A stretch of 64,000 nucleotides of DNA from Mycolicibacterium sp. YH-1 (GTDB lineage: Bacteria; Actinomycetota; Actinomycetes; Mycobacteriales; Mycobacteriaceae), in contig NZ_CP092915.1 in assembly GCF_022557175.1 (NCBI RefSeq), positions 4,898,001 through 4,962,000 of the forward strand, given 5' to 3'. Both the position numbers and the translations under genes were made by a program. Within the stretch, counting starts at the first letter, position 1, and each line of letters opens with the position of its first letter. This document shows positions 22,172 to 30,651 of this stretch, piece by piece. The notes beneath the pieces were generated by a model. That model saw only the letters and a program-made list of their open reading frames with translations. It was not told the origin of the DNA and ran no database searches.

Positions 22172-23706
22172 ATCTCGCTCTCCACCGCAGCGGGCGGGGC
22201 GACCCTGGTCGCCACGCGACCGAACACCATCGACTCCTCGATCCGGTCGAACCGGTGATCGATGAGGTCGAGCACGTAGTTGTGTCGGACGTGCCACGGC
22301 CGCTTGGTGCCCGACCTGGGAAGCGCATGCGGGGCACGCTTGATGTAGCCGGCGTCGAGGTCGAACGTCGGCTTCTCCTTCATCGGCACATTGCCGAGGT
22401 GCGGATAGGCGTGGGTGTAGCCGTGTTCGCCCATATAGGCCAACAGCTTGGCGACCGCGCGGGCGGTCATGTCGGCGCGCAGCGTCCAGGACGCATTGGT
22501 GTAGCCGATGCACCATGCCATGTTCGGCACGTCCTCGAGCAGGTACTCCTTGTAGACGAAGCGATCGGTCGGCTTGATCTCGGCACCGTCCATGCTCAGT
22601 GAGATGCCGCCGAGCGCCTGAAGCTGCAGGCCCGTCGCGGTGACGATCACATCGGCATCGATGCGGTTCCCCGACTTCAGGACTATGCCCGAGGCGTCGA
22701 TGTGGTCCACGTGGTCGGTCACCACCTCGACGCGGCCCTCGGCAATCCCCTTGTACAGATCGCCGTCGAGGATGACGCACAAGCGCTGGTCCCACGGCTT
22801 GTAACGCGGCTTGAAGTGGGTATCGATGTCATAGCCCGCGGGCAGGTAGCGCAACGCGGTGCGCCGAACCAGGTCGGTGAAGGTCTCCGGCGCCTTGCGC
22901 GCGACGACGAAGTTCAGCACGGTGATCACTGAGAACAGGAAACGGGCAATCGCGTGAGAGACGCTGCGCGGCAGCACCCTTCGGATGAAATCGAGGACCG
23001 GATTGATCCGCGACATGGACAACATGTAGGTGGGTGAGCGCTGCAGCATCGTGACGTGTGCGGCCTTCTCGGCAAGCGAGGGGATCATGCTGATCGCCGT
23101 GGCCCCACTGCCGATGACGACGATGCTCTTGTCGGTGTAATCCAGTGACTCGGGCCAGAACTGCGGATGCACGACGTCGCCGCGGAACTGCTCGATACCG
23201 GGGAACTCGGGCGCGTAGGGCTCGTCGTAGTTGTAGTAGCCGGTGCCGAAGAACAGGAAGCGGCCGCGGTAGACCTTCTCGGTTGAACCGTCTGGGCCAC
23301 CCTGGATGGTGCGAACGGTCCAGGTGTCGGTGGTTGAGTCCCAGTCCGCGGACTTGACGTGGGTCTCGAACCGGATGTGATCGTCGATGCCGTACTTGCG
23401 CGCCGTACCGGCCAGGTACTCGCGGATATCGGCACCGTCGGCCATGTTCTCGCGCCGCTTCCACGGCTCATACGCATAGCTCAGCGTGAAGATGTCGCTG
23501 TCCGACCGGATGCCCGGGTAGCGGAACAGGTCCCACGTGCCGCCGACGCGCGCGCGGCGCTCCAGGATGGCGTAGCGCAGCCTCGGGTTCTTCTCGTGAA
23601 TTCGGTACGCAGCCCCGATACCCGAGATACCGGCACCGATGATCAACACGTCCACCGTCTCCGCTGCCTCAGTGGCCTCGGCATCCCGTCGCTCAGTGGC
23701 GTCCAT
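22159..23706 (-). CDS. FAD-containing monooxygenase (EthA/Baeyer-Villiger type)
   Basis: NADPH- and O2-dependent flavoprotein of 515 residues. The FAD Rossmann motif is IIGAGISGIGAA (about 22-33), the Baeyer-Villiger fingerprint is FRGDVVHPQFWP, and the NADPH Rossmann motif is VIGSGATAIS. Members turn ketones into esters or oxidise sulfur; mycobacterial EthA is the best-known relative. Substrate unknown. The start at 23706 (MDATERR) was chosen for the GAGGAGG 8-10 bases upstream; an earlier in-frame ATG lacks one. Confidence 0.9.
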   Translation of the reverse strand: MDATERRDAEATEAAETVDVLIIGAGISGIGAAYRIHEKNPRLRYAILERRARVGGTWDLFRYPGIRSDSDIFTLSYAYEPWKRRENMADGADIREYLAGTARKYGIDDHIRFETHVKSADWDSTTDTWTVRTIQGGPDGSTEKVYRGRFLFFGTGYYNYDEPYAPEFPGIEQFRGDVVHPQFWPESLDYTDKSIVVIGSGATAISMIPSLAEKAAHVTMLQRSPTYMLSMSRINPVLDFIRRVLPRSVSHAIARFLFSVITVLNFVVARKAPETFTDLVRRTALRYLPAGYDIDTHFKPRYKPWDQRLCVILDGDLYKGIAEGRVEVVTDHVDHIDASGIVLKSGNRIDADVIVTATGLQLQALGGISLSMDGAEIKPTDRFVYKEYLLEDVPNMAWCIGYTNASWTLRADMTARAVAKLLAYMGEHGYTHAYPHLGNVPMKEKPTFDLDAGYIKRAPHALPRSGTKRPWHVRHNYVLDLIDHRFDRIEESMVFGRVATRVAPPAAVESEIQTA

Positions 23707-23786
23707 GGCGAACCTCCTCATCGTGGTCCAGTGTCGCCGCCGGGGCGGCTCCTGGTCCCGCGGCGTACCACCCCCACGATAGGGCG

Positions 23787-24770
23787 TCAGCCCGCGAGGG
23801 CGTCAACGATCTGCGCCAACGAGTCGGCCTCGATGGGCCCTGGCTGGTAGATGCACACCTGATCGGCGACACCGTCGATGCGATCGACGATGTGCGCCGC
23901 CACCTCCTTGGGCGTGCCGCAGGCGGCGATGGTGTGCAGCACGTCGTCGTCGATCAGGGTGCCCATCTCCTGCCAGCGGCCCTGCTTCGACAGCGCACGC
24001 AGTTCGGGCTGCAGGTCACCCCAGCCGTGCACGTCCAGTACTGGCTTGTAGGCCGGCGTCGAGCCGTAGAAGGCCAGCAGCTGGCGGGTCGAGGCGTGGT
24101 CCGGGTTCTCGTCGCTGACGACCGACACGATGACCTCGGGAACGATGGCCAGATCCTCGCGAGACCGCCCCGCCGCACTCAGCCCGTCGTCCACACCGAG
24201 CATCGTCACCTCGTGCAGGAATCGCTTCGACCCGAACGGCATGACCAGCAGCCCGTCGGCCACCGCGGCGGTGGCCCGCGTCAGCCGGGGCCCCAGCGCG
24301 CCCAGGTAGATCGGCGGCAGCTTCTCGGGCATGGTCCGTGGCGCGAACGTGGGTGTCATCAGGGTGTGGCGGTAGTACTCGCCCTGGAAGTTCAGCGGCT
24401 CGCCGGTACTCCACGCCGCGAAGATGGCCCGCAGGGCACCGACGAGTTCGGTCATGCGGTGCACCGGTCGGTCGAACTCGGCGCCGAAGCGCTTCTCGAT
24501 CTGCGTGCGGATCTGGGTGCCCAGCCCCAAGGTGAAGCGGCCCCCGGAGAGCAGCTGGTGGTCGATGGCCTGATGGGCGAGATGAATCGGGTTGCGGGGA
24601 AAGGCGATCGCCACATTGGTCATCAGGTCCAGCCCGCCGACCGTCGACGCCAGGGTCAACGGCGCGAACACGTCGTGCGGCCCCTCGAAGGTGAACACCC
24701 CGCTCGCACCCGCGTCGCGCAGCACCCGGGCCCTCTCGATGGCATCGGTCGGGCCGAACAACGCTGTCAT
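23787..24770 (-). CDS. LLM-class (F420-type) oxidoreductase
   Basis: TIM-barrel luciferase-like oxidoreductase of 327 residues. Family marks are ALFGPTDAIERARVLRDAGA at the start, LMTNVAIAFPRNPIHLAHQA, GGRFTLGLGTQIRTQIEKRF, and PPIYLGALGPRLTRATAAVADG. Many mycobacterial members use cofactor F420 instead of FMN; which applies here is not certain. The likely start is MTALFGPTD at 24770; an earlier ATG at 24806 would overlap the divergent amine-oxidase start. Substrate unknown. Confidence 0.85.
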   Translation of the reverse strand: MTALFGPTDAIERARVLRDAGASGVFTFEGPHDVFAPLTLASTVGGLDLMTNVAIAFPRNPIHLAHQAIDHQLLSGGRFTLGLGTQIRTQIEKRFGAEFDRPVHRMTELVGALRAIFAAWSTGEPLNFQGEYYRHTLMTPTFAPRTMPEKLPPIYLGALGPRLTRATAAVADGLLVMPFGSKRFLHEVTMLGVDDGLSAAGRSREDLAIVPEVIVSVVSDENPDHASTRQLLAFYGSTPAYKPVLDVHGWGDLQPELRALSKQGRWQEMGTLIDDDVLHTIAACGTPKEVAAHIVDRIDGVADQVCIYQPGPIEADSLAQIVDALAG

Positions 24771-24798
24771 CACCTTCACACCATGAGAGCCTAGTGAG

Positions 24799-26154
24799 GT
24801 GAACATCCCAGCCAGGGCAGAGGTGGTCGTGGTGGGCGCGGGTTTCGCCGGATTGTCGGCGGCGCGCGCACTGGACCGGCGAGGTCACGACGTGCTGGTG
24901 CTCGAGGGCCGCGACCGGGTTGGCGGCAGGGCACACACGACGACCGTCGCCGGTGTTCCGGTTGACCTGGGCGCCACTTTCGTCGGACCGACGCAGGACG
25001 CCGTCACGACACTGGCCGCCGAGCTGGGATGCCAGACGGTGCCCACCTACAGCCAGGGCAAGAACCTGATCCGCTGGCGAGGCCGGGTGCGCTCCTACCG
25101 CAGCACCATCCCGAAACTGTCCATCCTTGAGCTGCTTGATGTCTCACGCATCCAATGGCGGTTCGAGCGGCTCAGCCGACAGGTGCCGTTGGCGGATCCA
25201 TGGACGTCGCCGATCGCGAGCCGACTGGACGACGGGACGCTGGAGGATTGGCTGCGCTCGGTGCACGCCAGCGCCGCGACCCGCGACCTGATGGCGGTCA
25301 TGTCCAGGGTGACATGGGGGTGCGAGCCCGATCAGGTGTCGATGCTGCACGCCGTGCGCTACGTCAAGGCCGCCGGGGGCATCGGCCCGATGCTCGACGT
25401 CGAGAGCGGCGCACAGCAGGACCGGTTTCCCGAGGGCACGCAGCAGATCGCCACACGCATGGCCGAGGCCCTTGGTGAGCGTGTGCATCTGGGCACACCT
25501 GTGCGGCGTATCGAGCGCACCCCCGACGGCGTCGTCGTGCACTACGACGGCGGCGTGACGACGGCGCGGGCCGTCGTGGTCGCAATCCCGCCGCAGCACC
25601 GCGGTGCGATCGACTTCGATCCGGCGCTGCCCGACGAGTACGCCCTGCTGGCGAAGAACTGGCCGCAGGGCAATCTGAGCAAGGCGTACGCCGCATACGA
25701 TAAACCGTTCTGGCGCAATGACGGACGGTCTGGGGAGGCCCTCTCCGACGAGGGGCCGGTGTTCATCACATTCGACGTCAGCCCCGGCCGTGACGGTCCC
25801 GGCATCCTGCTCGGCTTCACCGACGCGCGCACGTTCGACCCGCTGCCCGCCGATCAACGCCGCGAGCAGGCGCTGGCGTGCTTCGCAACGCTGTTCGGCG
25901 AGCAGGCCCGCCACCCCATCGACTACGTCGATCACCGGTGGGGAACCGAGGAGTTCTCACCCGGCGGGCCGACCGCGGCAGTGCCCCCGGGTTCCTGGAC
26001 GCGGTACGGGCGCTGGCTGCGCGCACCGGTCGACGGCATCTTCTGGGCTGGTACCGAGACGGCCGACACCTGGACCGGATTCCTCGACGGCGCGGTGCGC
26101 TCCGGACACCGCGCGGCCGCCGAGGTCGAAGGCTATCTGTCGACTACGAGCTGA
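24799..26154 (+). CDS. Flavin-dependent amine oxidase family protein
   Basis: FAD amine oxidase fold of 451 residues. The dinucleotide-binding motif [16 protein letters not shown] is at about 9-24 with [12 protein letters not shown] behind it. The C-terminal FAD signature is [20 protein letters not shown]. It could oxidise a primary or secondary amine, or act as a polyamine or amino-acid oxidase; the sequence does not decide. GTG start, 28 bases from the divergent LLM start. The last 11 bases overlap the convergent hydrolase gene. Confidence 0.85.
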   Translation: MNIPARAEVVVVGAGFAGLSAARALDRRGHDVLVLEGRDRVGGRAHTTTVAGVPVDLGATFVGPTQDAVTTLAAELGCQTVPTYSQGKNLIRWRGRVRSYRSTIPKLSILELLDVSRIQWRFERLSRQVPLADPWTSPIASRLDDGTLEDWLRSVHASAATRDLMAVMSRVTWGCEPDQVSMLHAVRYVKAAGGIGPMLDVESGAQQDRFPEGTQQIATRMAEALGERVHLGTPVRRIERTPDGVVVHYDGGVTTARAVVVAIPPQHRGAIDFDPALPDEYALLAKNWPQGNLSKAYAAYDKPFWRNDGRSGEALSDEGPVFITFDVSPGRDGPGILLGFTDARTFDPLPADQRREQALACFATLFGEQARHPIDYVDHRWGTEEFSPGGPTAAVPPGSWTRYGRWLRAPVDGIFWAGTETADTWTGFLDGAVRSGHRAAAEVEGYLSTTS

Positions 26155-27097
26155 GCCGGGTCTGGCGCACCGAGTCGACCAGGCCGCGCAGGTGCGCGTT
26201 GACCTCGTCGGGGCACTCGAGGATTGAGCAGTGCCCGCCGGGCATCTCGACGAACGCCGCCAGGTTCGGCGCGTCGGCGGCGATGCGGCGCGACGCGCCG
26301 ATGGGCAGCAGCCGATCCCTGCGGCTGCCGATCACCAGTGTCGGCACGACGAGGTTGGCCAACGAGATGTGCTTGCTGCCAAGCCCATCGACGAGTACTC
26401 GGGCCCAGCCGCCCCGCCCCGCGGGCGGCGTCTCGGCAAACAACTGAAAGATGAAGTCGGTGACCGACGGGTCGGCGTCACGCCCGACCGCCAGCGCGGC
26501 AACGAACCGCCGGCTCTGCTGCACCGACCCGGGCAGCAGCGGTGCGGAACCGAGTCGCTTGAGCAGTAGACCCCCCGCGGCCACGCGACTCGTCGCCAGC
26601 GGCCGCGGCACCGGAATGAACTGCACGTCGCGGAGCAGGTCACCGGTCGTCGTGTTGATGAGGGCGACCGCGTCGGCGCAGTGTCGGACACGCGCCGGGT
26701 ATCGCTGCGACCACGACGTGATCGCGATACCTCCCATCGAGTGGCCCGCGATGACGGCGCGCTCCCCCGGCGCGAGCGTCGCGTCCAGGACCGCGTCGAG
26801 ATCGGCGGCCAGGAAGTCCAGGCTGTAGTTGCTGCGATCACCCCGGCGTGGCGGCACGCCGCTGCGACCGTGGCCGCGGTGGTCATAGGCGATGACGCGG
26901 TAGTCCCGGGACAGGTCGGTGATCTGATTGGCCCATACCCGGATAGCGCACGTTATGCCGTGGGCCAGCACGATCGGATAACCGTCCTCGGGGCCGAAGA
27001 CCTCGGCGTGCAGTCGGGTGCCGTCCGCCGAGCGGACCAGCACGGGCCTGCCCTTTGGCAACGCGTCCACCGGGGCGTACGGCAGCAGATGCCTCAC
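26144..27097 (-). CDS. Alpha/beta hydrolase
   Basis: Serine hydrolase of 317 residues. Visible elements are the oxyanion-side motif [13 protein letters not shown], the nucleophile elbow [10 protein letters not shown] (Ser in GHSMG), a late Asp in [10 protein letters not shown] and the catalytic His in [10 protein letters not shown], so the catalytic triad is complete. Substrate unknown; it is not coupled to a particular enzyme. It starts 354 bases from the divergent secreted-protein gene and may be driven by the promoter candidate at 27130-27174. Confidence 0.87.
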   Translation of the reverse strand: MRHLLPYAPVDALPKGRPVLVRSADGTRLHAEVFGPEDGYPIVLAHGITCAIRVWANQITDLSRDYRVIAYDHRGHGRSGVPPRRGDRSNYSLDFLAADLDAVLDATLAPGERAVIAGHSMGGIAITSWSQRYPARVRHCADAVALINTTTGDLLRDVQFIPVPRPLATSRVAAGGLLLKRLGSAPLLPGSVQQSRRFVAALAVGRDADPSVTDFIFQLFAETPPAGRGGWARVLVDGLGSKHISLANLVVPTLVIGSRRDRLLPIGASRRIAADAPNLAAFVEMPGGHCSILECPDEVNAHLRGLVDSVRQTRLSS

Positions 27098-27129
27098 CAG
27101 GGATCCTCCGATCTGCCGCAGCGCCCTTG

Positions 27130-27174
27130 CCGCGGCCCGAGAAGTCTAACTAGGTCGACTTGACGTGTGTCAAG
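27130..27174 (-). promoter_or_regulatory. Candidate promoter with overlapping palindrome upstream of the hydrolase gene
   Basis: On the minus strand TTGACA is followed after about 18 bases by TTAGAC, a plausible -35/-10 pair pointing at the hydrolase. The -35 lies inside the palindrome CTTGAC-GTGT-GTCAAG (27159-27174, 6-base arms, perfect), which could be an operator. The rest of 27098-27450 shows nothing else I recognise. Confidence 0.35.
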
Positions 27175-27450
27175 AGTGTGCCGACTTTGCGGAGCCCCGC
27201 ATCCGACAGATGCCGTTGGGCTACCGGCAATGCCTGGTTCATCCGGCGAGTCGCACCTCCGGGCAGGGCGTTCGGCATCCAGCCGGTGAATTCTTGGAGA
27301 CCAATGGACTCTCGACTCCACCAATTGCCTGCTCGCCGATCCCACGGCCCTAAAGTGCCTCTGCCACCGGGACTTTGGTGGCTAGTCGAGGGGGTACTCC
27401 TCAGCTATCTTCTGCCTGTCATTCTTTCCTGCCGAGCCCCGGGGGCCACG

Positions 27451-28902
27451 TTGAAACTCCGCACATCCACTTCGCTGACTGCCGCGGCCTGCACGCTGTG
27501 CATCGTCGCCGCGTCGGGCACCATGGCGCCACAGGCGATCGCCGCGACGCCCGTGGGGTCGGCCGTCACACCGACGGTGTCCCGCAGCTACGAGCTGACC
27601 GCTCTGCCGAGCCCGCTTCTGCTCGCCAGCCTCTCGCTGGGTTCGGCGGGCGCTCCACCCGTCATGGCGCTGGGACGTGCCGCCGCACCCTCGGTTCAGT
27701 CGTTTGCGGCACCCGCCGCCACCGTCAACGAAGTCCTCGCGCTGGCCAGCCTGCCGGTGCAGAACCTGTGGACCGTCCTGACCACCCTCGGGCAGCTGAC
27801 CAACTTCGTCACGCCGCTCAACAAGGCCATGGCACTGGTCGCCACCGGTCTGACCACCGGCAACTGGAACGTCGACGCGATCACCGCTCAGGTGCAGGCC
27901 GCCATCAACGTCACCATCACGGCCATCCGCAACATCATCAACCTGCCGGCCACGATCATCAACACTGACATCCAGGCCATCAGGGACGTCCTCAACCCGA
28001 CGGCGCAGGCGGGGCTCGCCCCGTTCGCGGCGGTTGCGGCTGCACCGAACGTCATGGCCGTCCAGGCGAGCAACCCCATCAACGACTTCCTCAAGGTGGC
28101 GAGCCTGCCCGCGCAGAACGCGTGGACGGTCGTGACGACCTTCGGACAGCTGACCAACTTCGTCACACCGCTCAACAAGGCCATGGCTCTGGTCGCCACC
28201 GGGCTGACCACCGGCAACTGGAATGTCGACGCCATCGGCGCCCAGGTGCGGGCCGCGATCGACGTCACGGTGACCGCGGTCCGCAACATCGTCAACCTGC
28301 CGGCCACGATCATCAAGCACGACATCGACACCATCGGCGCCATCTTCAACCCGCCGGCACAGGTGACGGCGAGGTCGGCCGTGCAGACACTGCGGACGAC
28401 GACCACGCTCGAGGCGCCGCCGTCCGGTGCCGCCGACGGCGTCGCTGCCGACGATGCCGCCGCCGCGGGCAAGGAGAAGCACAGCTGGGAGTCCTTGCAG
28501 AATGCGGTGCGCTCGGCCTTCGCATCGGAGGTCGCCGCGTTCGACGGGACCCTGCCGGCGGCAGTCCAGACCCCCGCAGAGGACGCTCCCGCCAAGGACG
28601 CCCCGGCCGAGGGGACTCCCGCCAAGGATGCCCCGGCCAAGGACACCGAGGCGAAGGACCCCAACAAGGGCGAGACGACCAAGGACACCCCCGCCAAGGA
28701 CGCCGATAAAGATCAGGCGGCCAAGGACGGCAAGGATTCCAGCGGCGACAAGAAGGCCGACGACAAGAAGGACACGGCGAAGAAGGCGGACGAGAAGGAC
28801 ACCGCCAAGAAGGACACCGCCAAGCACGACACCGCCAAGCACGACACCGCCAAGAAGGACGGCAGCAAGGACAAGGACTCCGAGAAGTCTGCTGCTGCCT
28901 GA
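27451..28902 (+). CDS. Secreted repeat protein with Lys/Asp/Ala-rich tail
   Basis: Exported protein of 483 residues, not assigned to a named family. From TTG 27451 it begins with a clear signal peptide (KLRTSTSLTAAACTLCIVAA, cleavage probably after QAIAA). Two 95-residue repeats without gaps, at about 93-187 and 211-305, share QLTNFVTPLNKAMALVATGL and NLPATII; about 71 of 95 positions match by eye. From about residue 370 the chain becomes hydrophilic, built of PAKDAPA and then DTAKKD/DTAKHD units. The repeats look amphipathic-helical. The tail may bind wall polymers or DNA, but that is a guess. Earlier in-frame starts lack a signal peptide at the terminus. A terminator follows. Confidence 0.72.
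   Translation: MKLRTSTSLTAAACTLCIVAASGTMAPQAIAATPVGSAVTPTVSRSYELTALPSPLLLASLSLGSAGAPPVMALGRAAAPSVQSFAAPAATVNEVLALASLPVQNLWTVLTTLGQLTNFVTPLNKAMALVATGLTTGNWNVDAITAQVQAAINVTITAIRNIINLPATIINTDIQAIRDVLNPTAQAGLAPFAAVAAAPNVMAVQASNPINDFLKVASLPAQNAWTVVTTFGQLTNFVTPLNKAMALVATGLTTGNWNVDAIGAQVRAAIDVTVTAVRNIVNLPATIIKHDIDTIGAIFNPPAQVTARSAVQTLRTTTTLEAPPSGAADGVAADDAAAAGKEKHSWESLQNAVRSAFASEVAAFDGTLPAAVQTPAEDAPAKDAPAEGTPAKDAPAKDTEAKDPNKGETTKDTPAKDADKDQAAKDGKDSSGDKKADDKKDTAKKADEKDTAKKDTAKHDTAKHDTAKKDGSKDKDSEKSAAA
27727..28011 (+). repeat. Intragenic repeat, copy 1 (95 codons)
   Basis: First of two same-length in-frame repeats within the secreted-protein gene; the second is at 28081-28365. The 354-base period and lack of gaps indicate a tandem duplication of a coding unit followed by point divergence. 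Confidence 0.85.
28081..28365 (+). repeat. Intragenic repeat, copy 2 (95 codons)
   Basis: Second copy of the 285-base unit. The central stretch encoding NFVTPLNKAMALVATGLTTG is unchanged at the protein level, so this part is probably under the strongest constraint. Confidence 0.85.
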
Positions 28903-28918
28903 TCGAACCGACGAGAAG

Positions 28919-28949
28919 CGGCCCCCGGCAACAGCGCCGGGGGCCGTTT
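28919..28949 (+). terminator. Rho-independent terminator of the secreted-protein gene
   Basis: Stem cggcccccggc / gccgggggccg (11 base pairs, perfect), loop aacagc, followed by TTT. It begins 17 bases after the stop codon. Confidence 0.85.
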
Positions 28950-28951
28950 CG

Positions 28952-29140
28952 ACGTCTGGAGCCGATGCGGATCGTGATCGTCGCGAGCAGCCTGCCTTCG
29001 TCTAGCGCCGCCTCCCGGTCGGACACATAGCCGTCGAGCCGGATGAGATAGGCCACCGGCGTCGTAGCGACATCGCCGAAACCGTGTGCGGTGGCGAGGT
29101 TCCCGTCCGCATCGACCAGCGTCGCGCCGAACACCGCTGG
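28952..29140 (-). pseudogene. 3'-end fragment of the FAD hydroxylase gene (left copy of a direct repeat)
   Basis: Read leftward this encodes AVFGATLVDADGNLATAHGF and then GDVATTPVAYLIRLDGYVSD, ending EAALDEGRLLAT. It aligns almost residue for residue with the C-terminus of the intact hydroxylase at 56443-58083 (AVFGATLVDADGNLATAYGF and so on). A deletion of about 9 bases and loss of the stop codon near 28950 show decay. Nothing of the first 480 or so residues is present. It lies directly after a terminator and marks the left edge of the island. Confidence 0.85.
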
Positions 29141-29375
29141 GTAATGAACGCCACACTATGTGCCCATCACCCAATCATCCCATGTTTGGCAGTATATCCT
29201 CATGAGCCTCCACGACCGACCTGCATTCCTTGGCGGTATCTCGACGCGCCAGGCAGCTCAGTCGTGCTCGCCGCCCGAGCCACACGGACCTACACCATCT
29301 GAGGCGGCCCCCGCCTTGTCGCCGAACAGCTCGATCCGCGCCTTCCTCCCCCATCGCACACCCAAGGAGTCGGCC

Positions 29376-30050
29376 ATGACTATCACCAACGCCGATCCGA
29401 GCGTCCATCGCTTGGACGGCGAACACGAGACTCCCAACGTTGCAAAGCTATCCGCACGTTTCGTGCACGAGGCCATGCCGTTCGCCGACGAACTAAGCCG
29501 CAAAGCCCGATCCTTGACCCACAACAACGCCGATGCCGAGGATCTAATGCAGGAGACGCTGCTCAGGGCATACGCCGGCTTCGCCAACTTCCAGAGCGGC
29601 AGCAACATACGCGCCTGGCTATACCGCATCCAGATCAACACGTGGATTAACCTCTACCGGATCCGCACCCGTCGCCCCGACGAATGGCCGACCGACATGA
29701 TCACCGACGCCCAGATGGCGCGTGAGCCCCGGTGCGGTTCATCGCGGACGCGTTCGGCGGAGGACGCCGCCCTCGAGGAACTGCCCGACGACGAAGTTAC
29801 GGCCGCTTTGCAGCAGCTCCACGATCACCAACGAGTCGTCGTCTATCTCGCCGACGTCGAAGGATTGCCCTACAAGGAGATCGCCAGCATCACCGGGACA
29901 CCGATAGGCACCGTCATGTCCCGAATACACCGCGGACGCAAGGCCTTGCGCGTACTGCTCGACGATTTCGCCCACCACCAGGGCCACCTGCGCAACATTG
30001 CGACGCCGTCGACCCCGACACCACCAGGTACTGCGATCCGCACCCAGTGA
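29376..30050 (+). CDS. ECF sigma factor, SigH-like
   Basis: Extracytoplasmic-function sigma factor of 224 residues. Region 2 (about 30-100) has the core-binding motif AEDLMQETLLRAYAGF and the promoter-melting segment GSNIRAWLYRIQINTWINLY. Region 4 (about 135-195) has VVVYLADVEGLPYKEIASIT and GTPIGTVMSRIHRGRKALR. These resemble mycobacterial SigH, which responds to thiol/heat stress with the anti-sigma RshA, but no anti-sigma gene follows. The start at 29376 is supported by AAGGAG about 9 bases upstream; the long in-frame extension upstream has no conserved content. Confidence 0.88.
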   Translation: MTITNADPSVHRLDGEHETPNVAKLSARFVHEAMPFADELSRKARSLTHNNADAEDLMQETLLRAYAGFANFQSGSNIRAWLYRIQINTWINLYRIRTRRPDEWPTDMITDAQMAREPRCGSSRTRSAEDAALEELPDDEVTAALQQLHDHQRVVVYLADVEGLPYKEIASITGTPIGTVMSRIHRGRKALRVLLDDFAHHQGHLRNIATPSTPTPPGTAIRTQ

Positions 30051-30091
30051 CCCACCGACCGAGTGTCACCCCGCACCGCTAAGGCGCCAGC

Positions 30092-30342
30092 CTACTGACC
30101 GAAACTGCCTTCCAATGCATGCGTTATCCAATCCAGCAGCGTCTCTGCTGCCTCGGCAGCGGCCTGCGGGCTGCCGACCCGAATGGCCTCAGCAAGGTCG
30201 ACGTGCACGCGCAACCCGCGCGGCCTCGCGCTCGAGCCCCCGACGCGCCTCCAATACGTAGTGCGCATCCACCCGCTCGAATATCCGGACAGCGGTGTTG
30301 CGTTTGCTTCGCAGAACACCACGTCCGGGCCAGATGAGGAGT
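30092..30342 (-). pseudogene. GntR-family (FCD) regulator, internally deleted remnant
   Basis: Two pieces of a GntR/FCD regulator in different frames. The first reads PGRGVLRSKRNTAVRIFERV and then DAHYVLEARRGLEREAARVA: the DNA-binding wing and the first FCD helices. It hits a stop, and the reading then resumes one frame over with DLAEAIRVGSPQAAAEAAET, the last FCD helix. The HTH and most of the effector domain are gone. It cannot be functional. Recognition is by family pattern only. Confidence 0.55.
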
Positions 30343-30651
30343 AGCGACGCGGTCAACCTGAACGCTTGTCGCCTGTCACTTCGCCCTCAGAGTCGACTCC
30401 CGGGGCGTATCGAGGGGCTTCGGACTCTTTGAAACCCTCTCTCCTACAGCAGGTTATGACCTCCAGCACGGCCGTCGTCACGCAGAGCCTGATAACCCTG
30501 ATAGACCCGCTTGCGATTTGGGGTGTTGGTGATCAGGTCGGCGGCGCCGACGGGACGGCGACGAGCTTCACCGGACACAAATCGATGGCGCACTGGAAAT
30601 TCGACTGTCGACTGTTTCTCGCCCCGAGGCTCGACGTCGTCGCGAGTGACG
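30343..30651. other. Intergenic stretch with no recognised gene
   Basis: About 310 bases between the GntR remnant and the acyl-CoA dehydrogenase gene. Short open frames occur on both strands, but none has a recognised motif or convincing ribosome site. It may hold more decayed sequence. Confidence 0.4.

Noticed and set aside
27382..28842. 486-codon minus-strand open frame opposite the secreted repeat protein
   Set aside because: Low-complexity Gly/Arg/Val translation with no motif; the + strand has the signal peptide, repeats and terminator.
28570..28890. Short direct repeats (PAKDA, DTAKKD coding units) as a CRISPR-like array
   Set aside because: The units are in-frame coding repeats of irregular length without spacers.
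28346..29134. Long minus-strand open frame across the end of the secreted-protein gene
   Set aside because: Only its first ~55 codons are the hydroxylase fragment; the rest is the antisense of the Lys/Asp-rich tail, an artefact of high GC.
29160..29375. N-terminal extension of the sigma factor
   Set aside because: No conserved residues, and the ATG at 29376 has a proper ribosome site.
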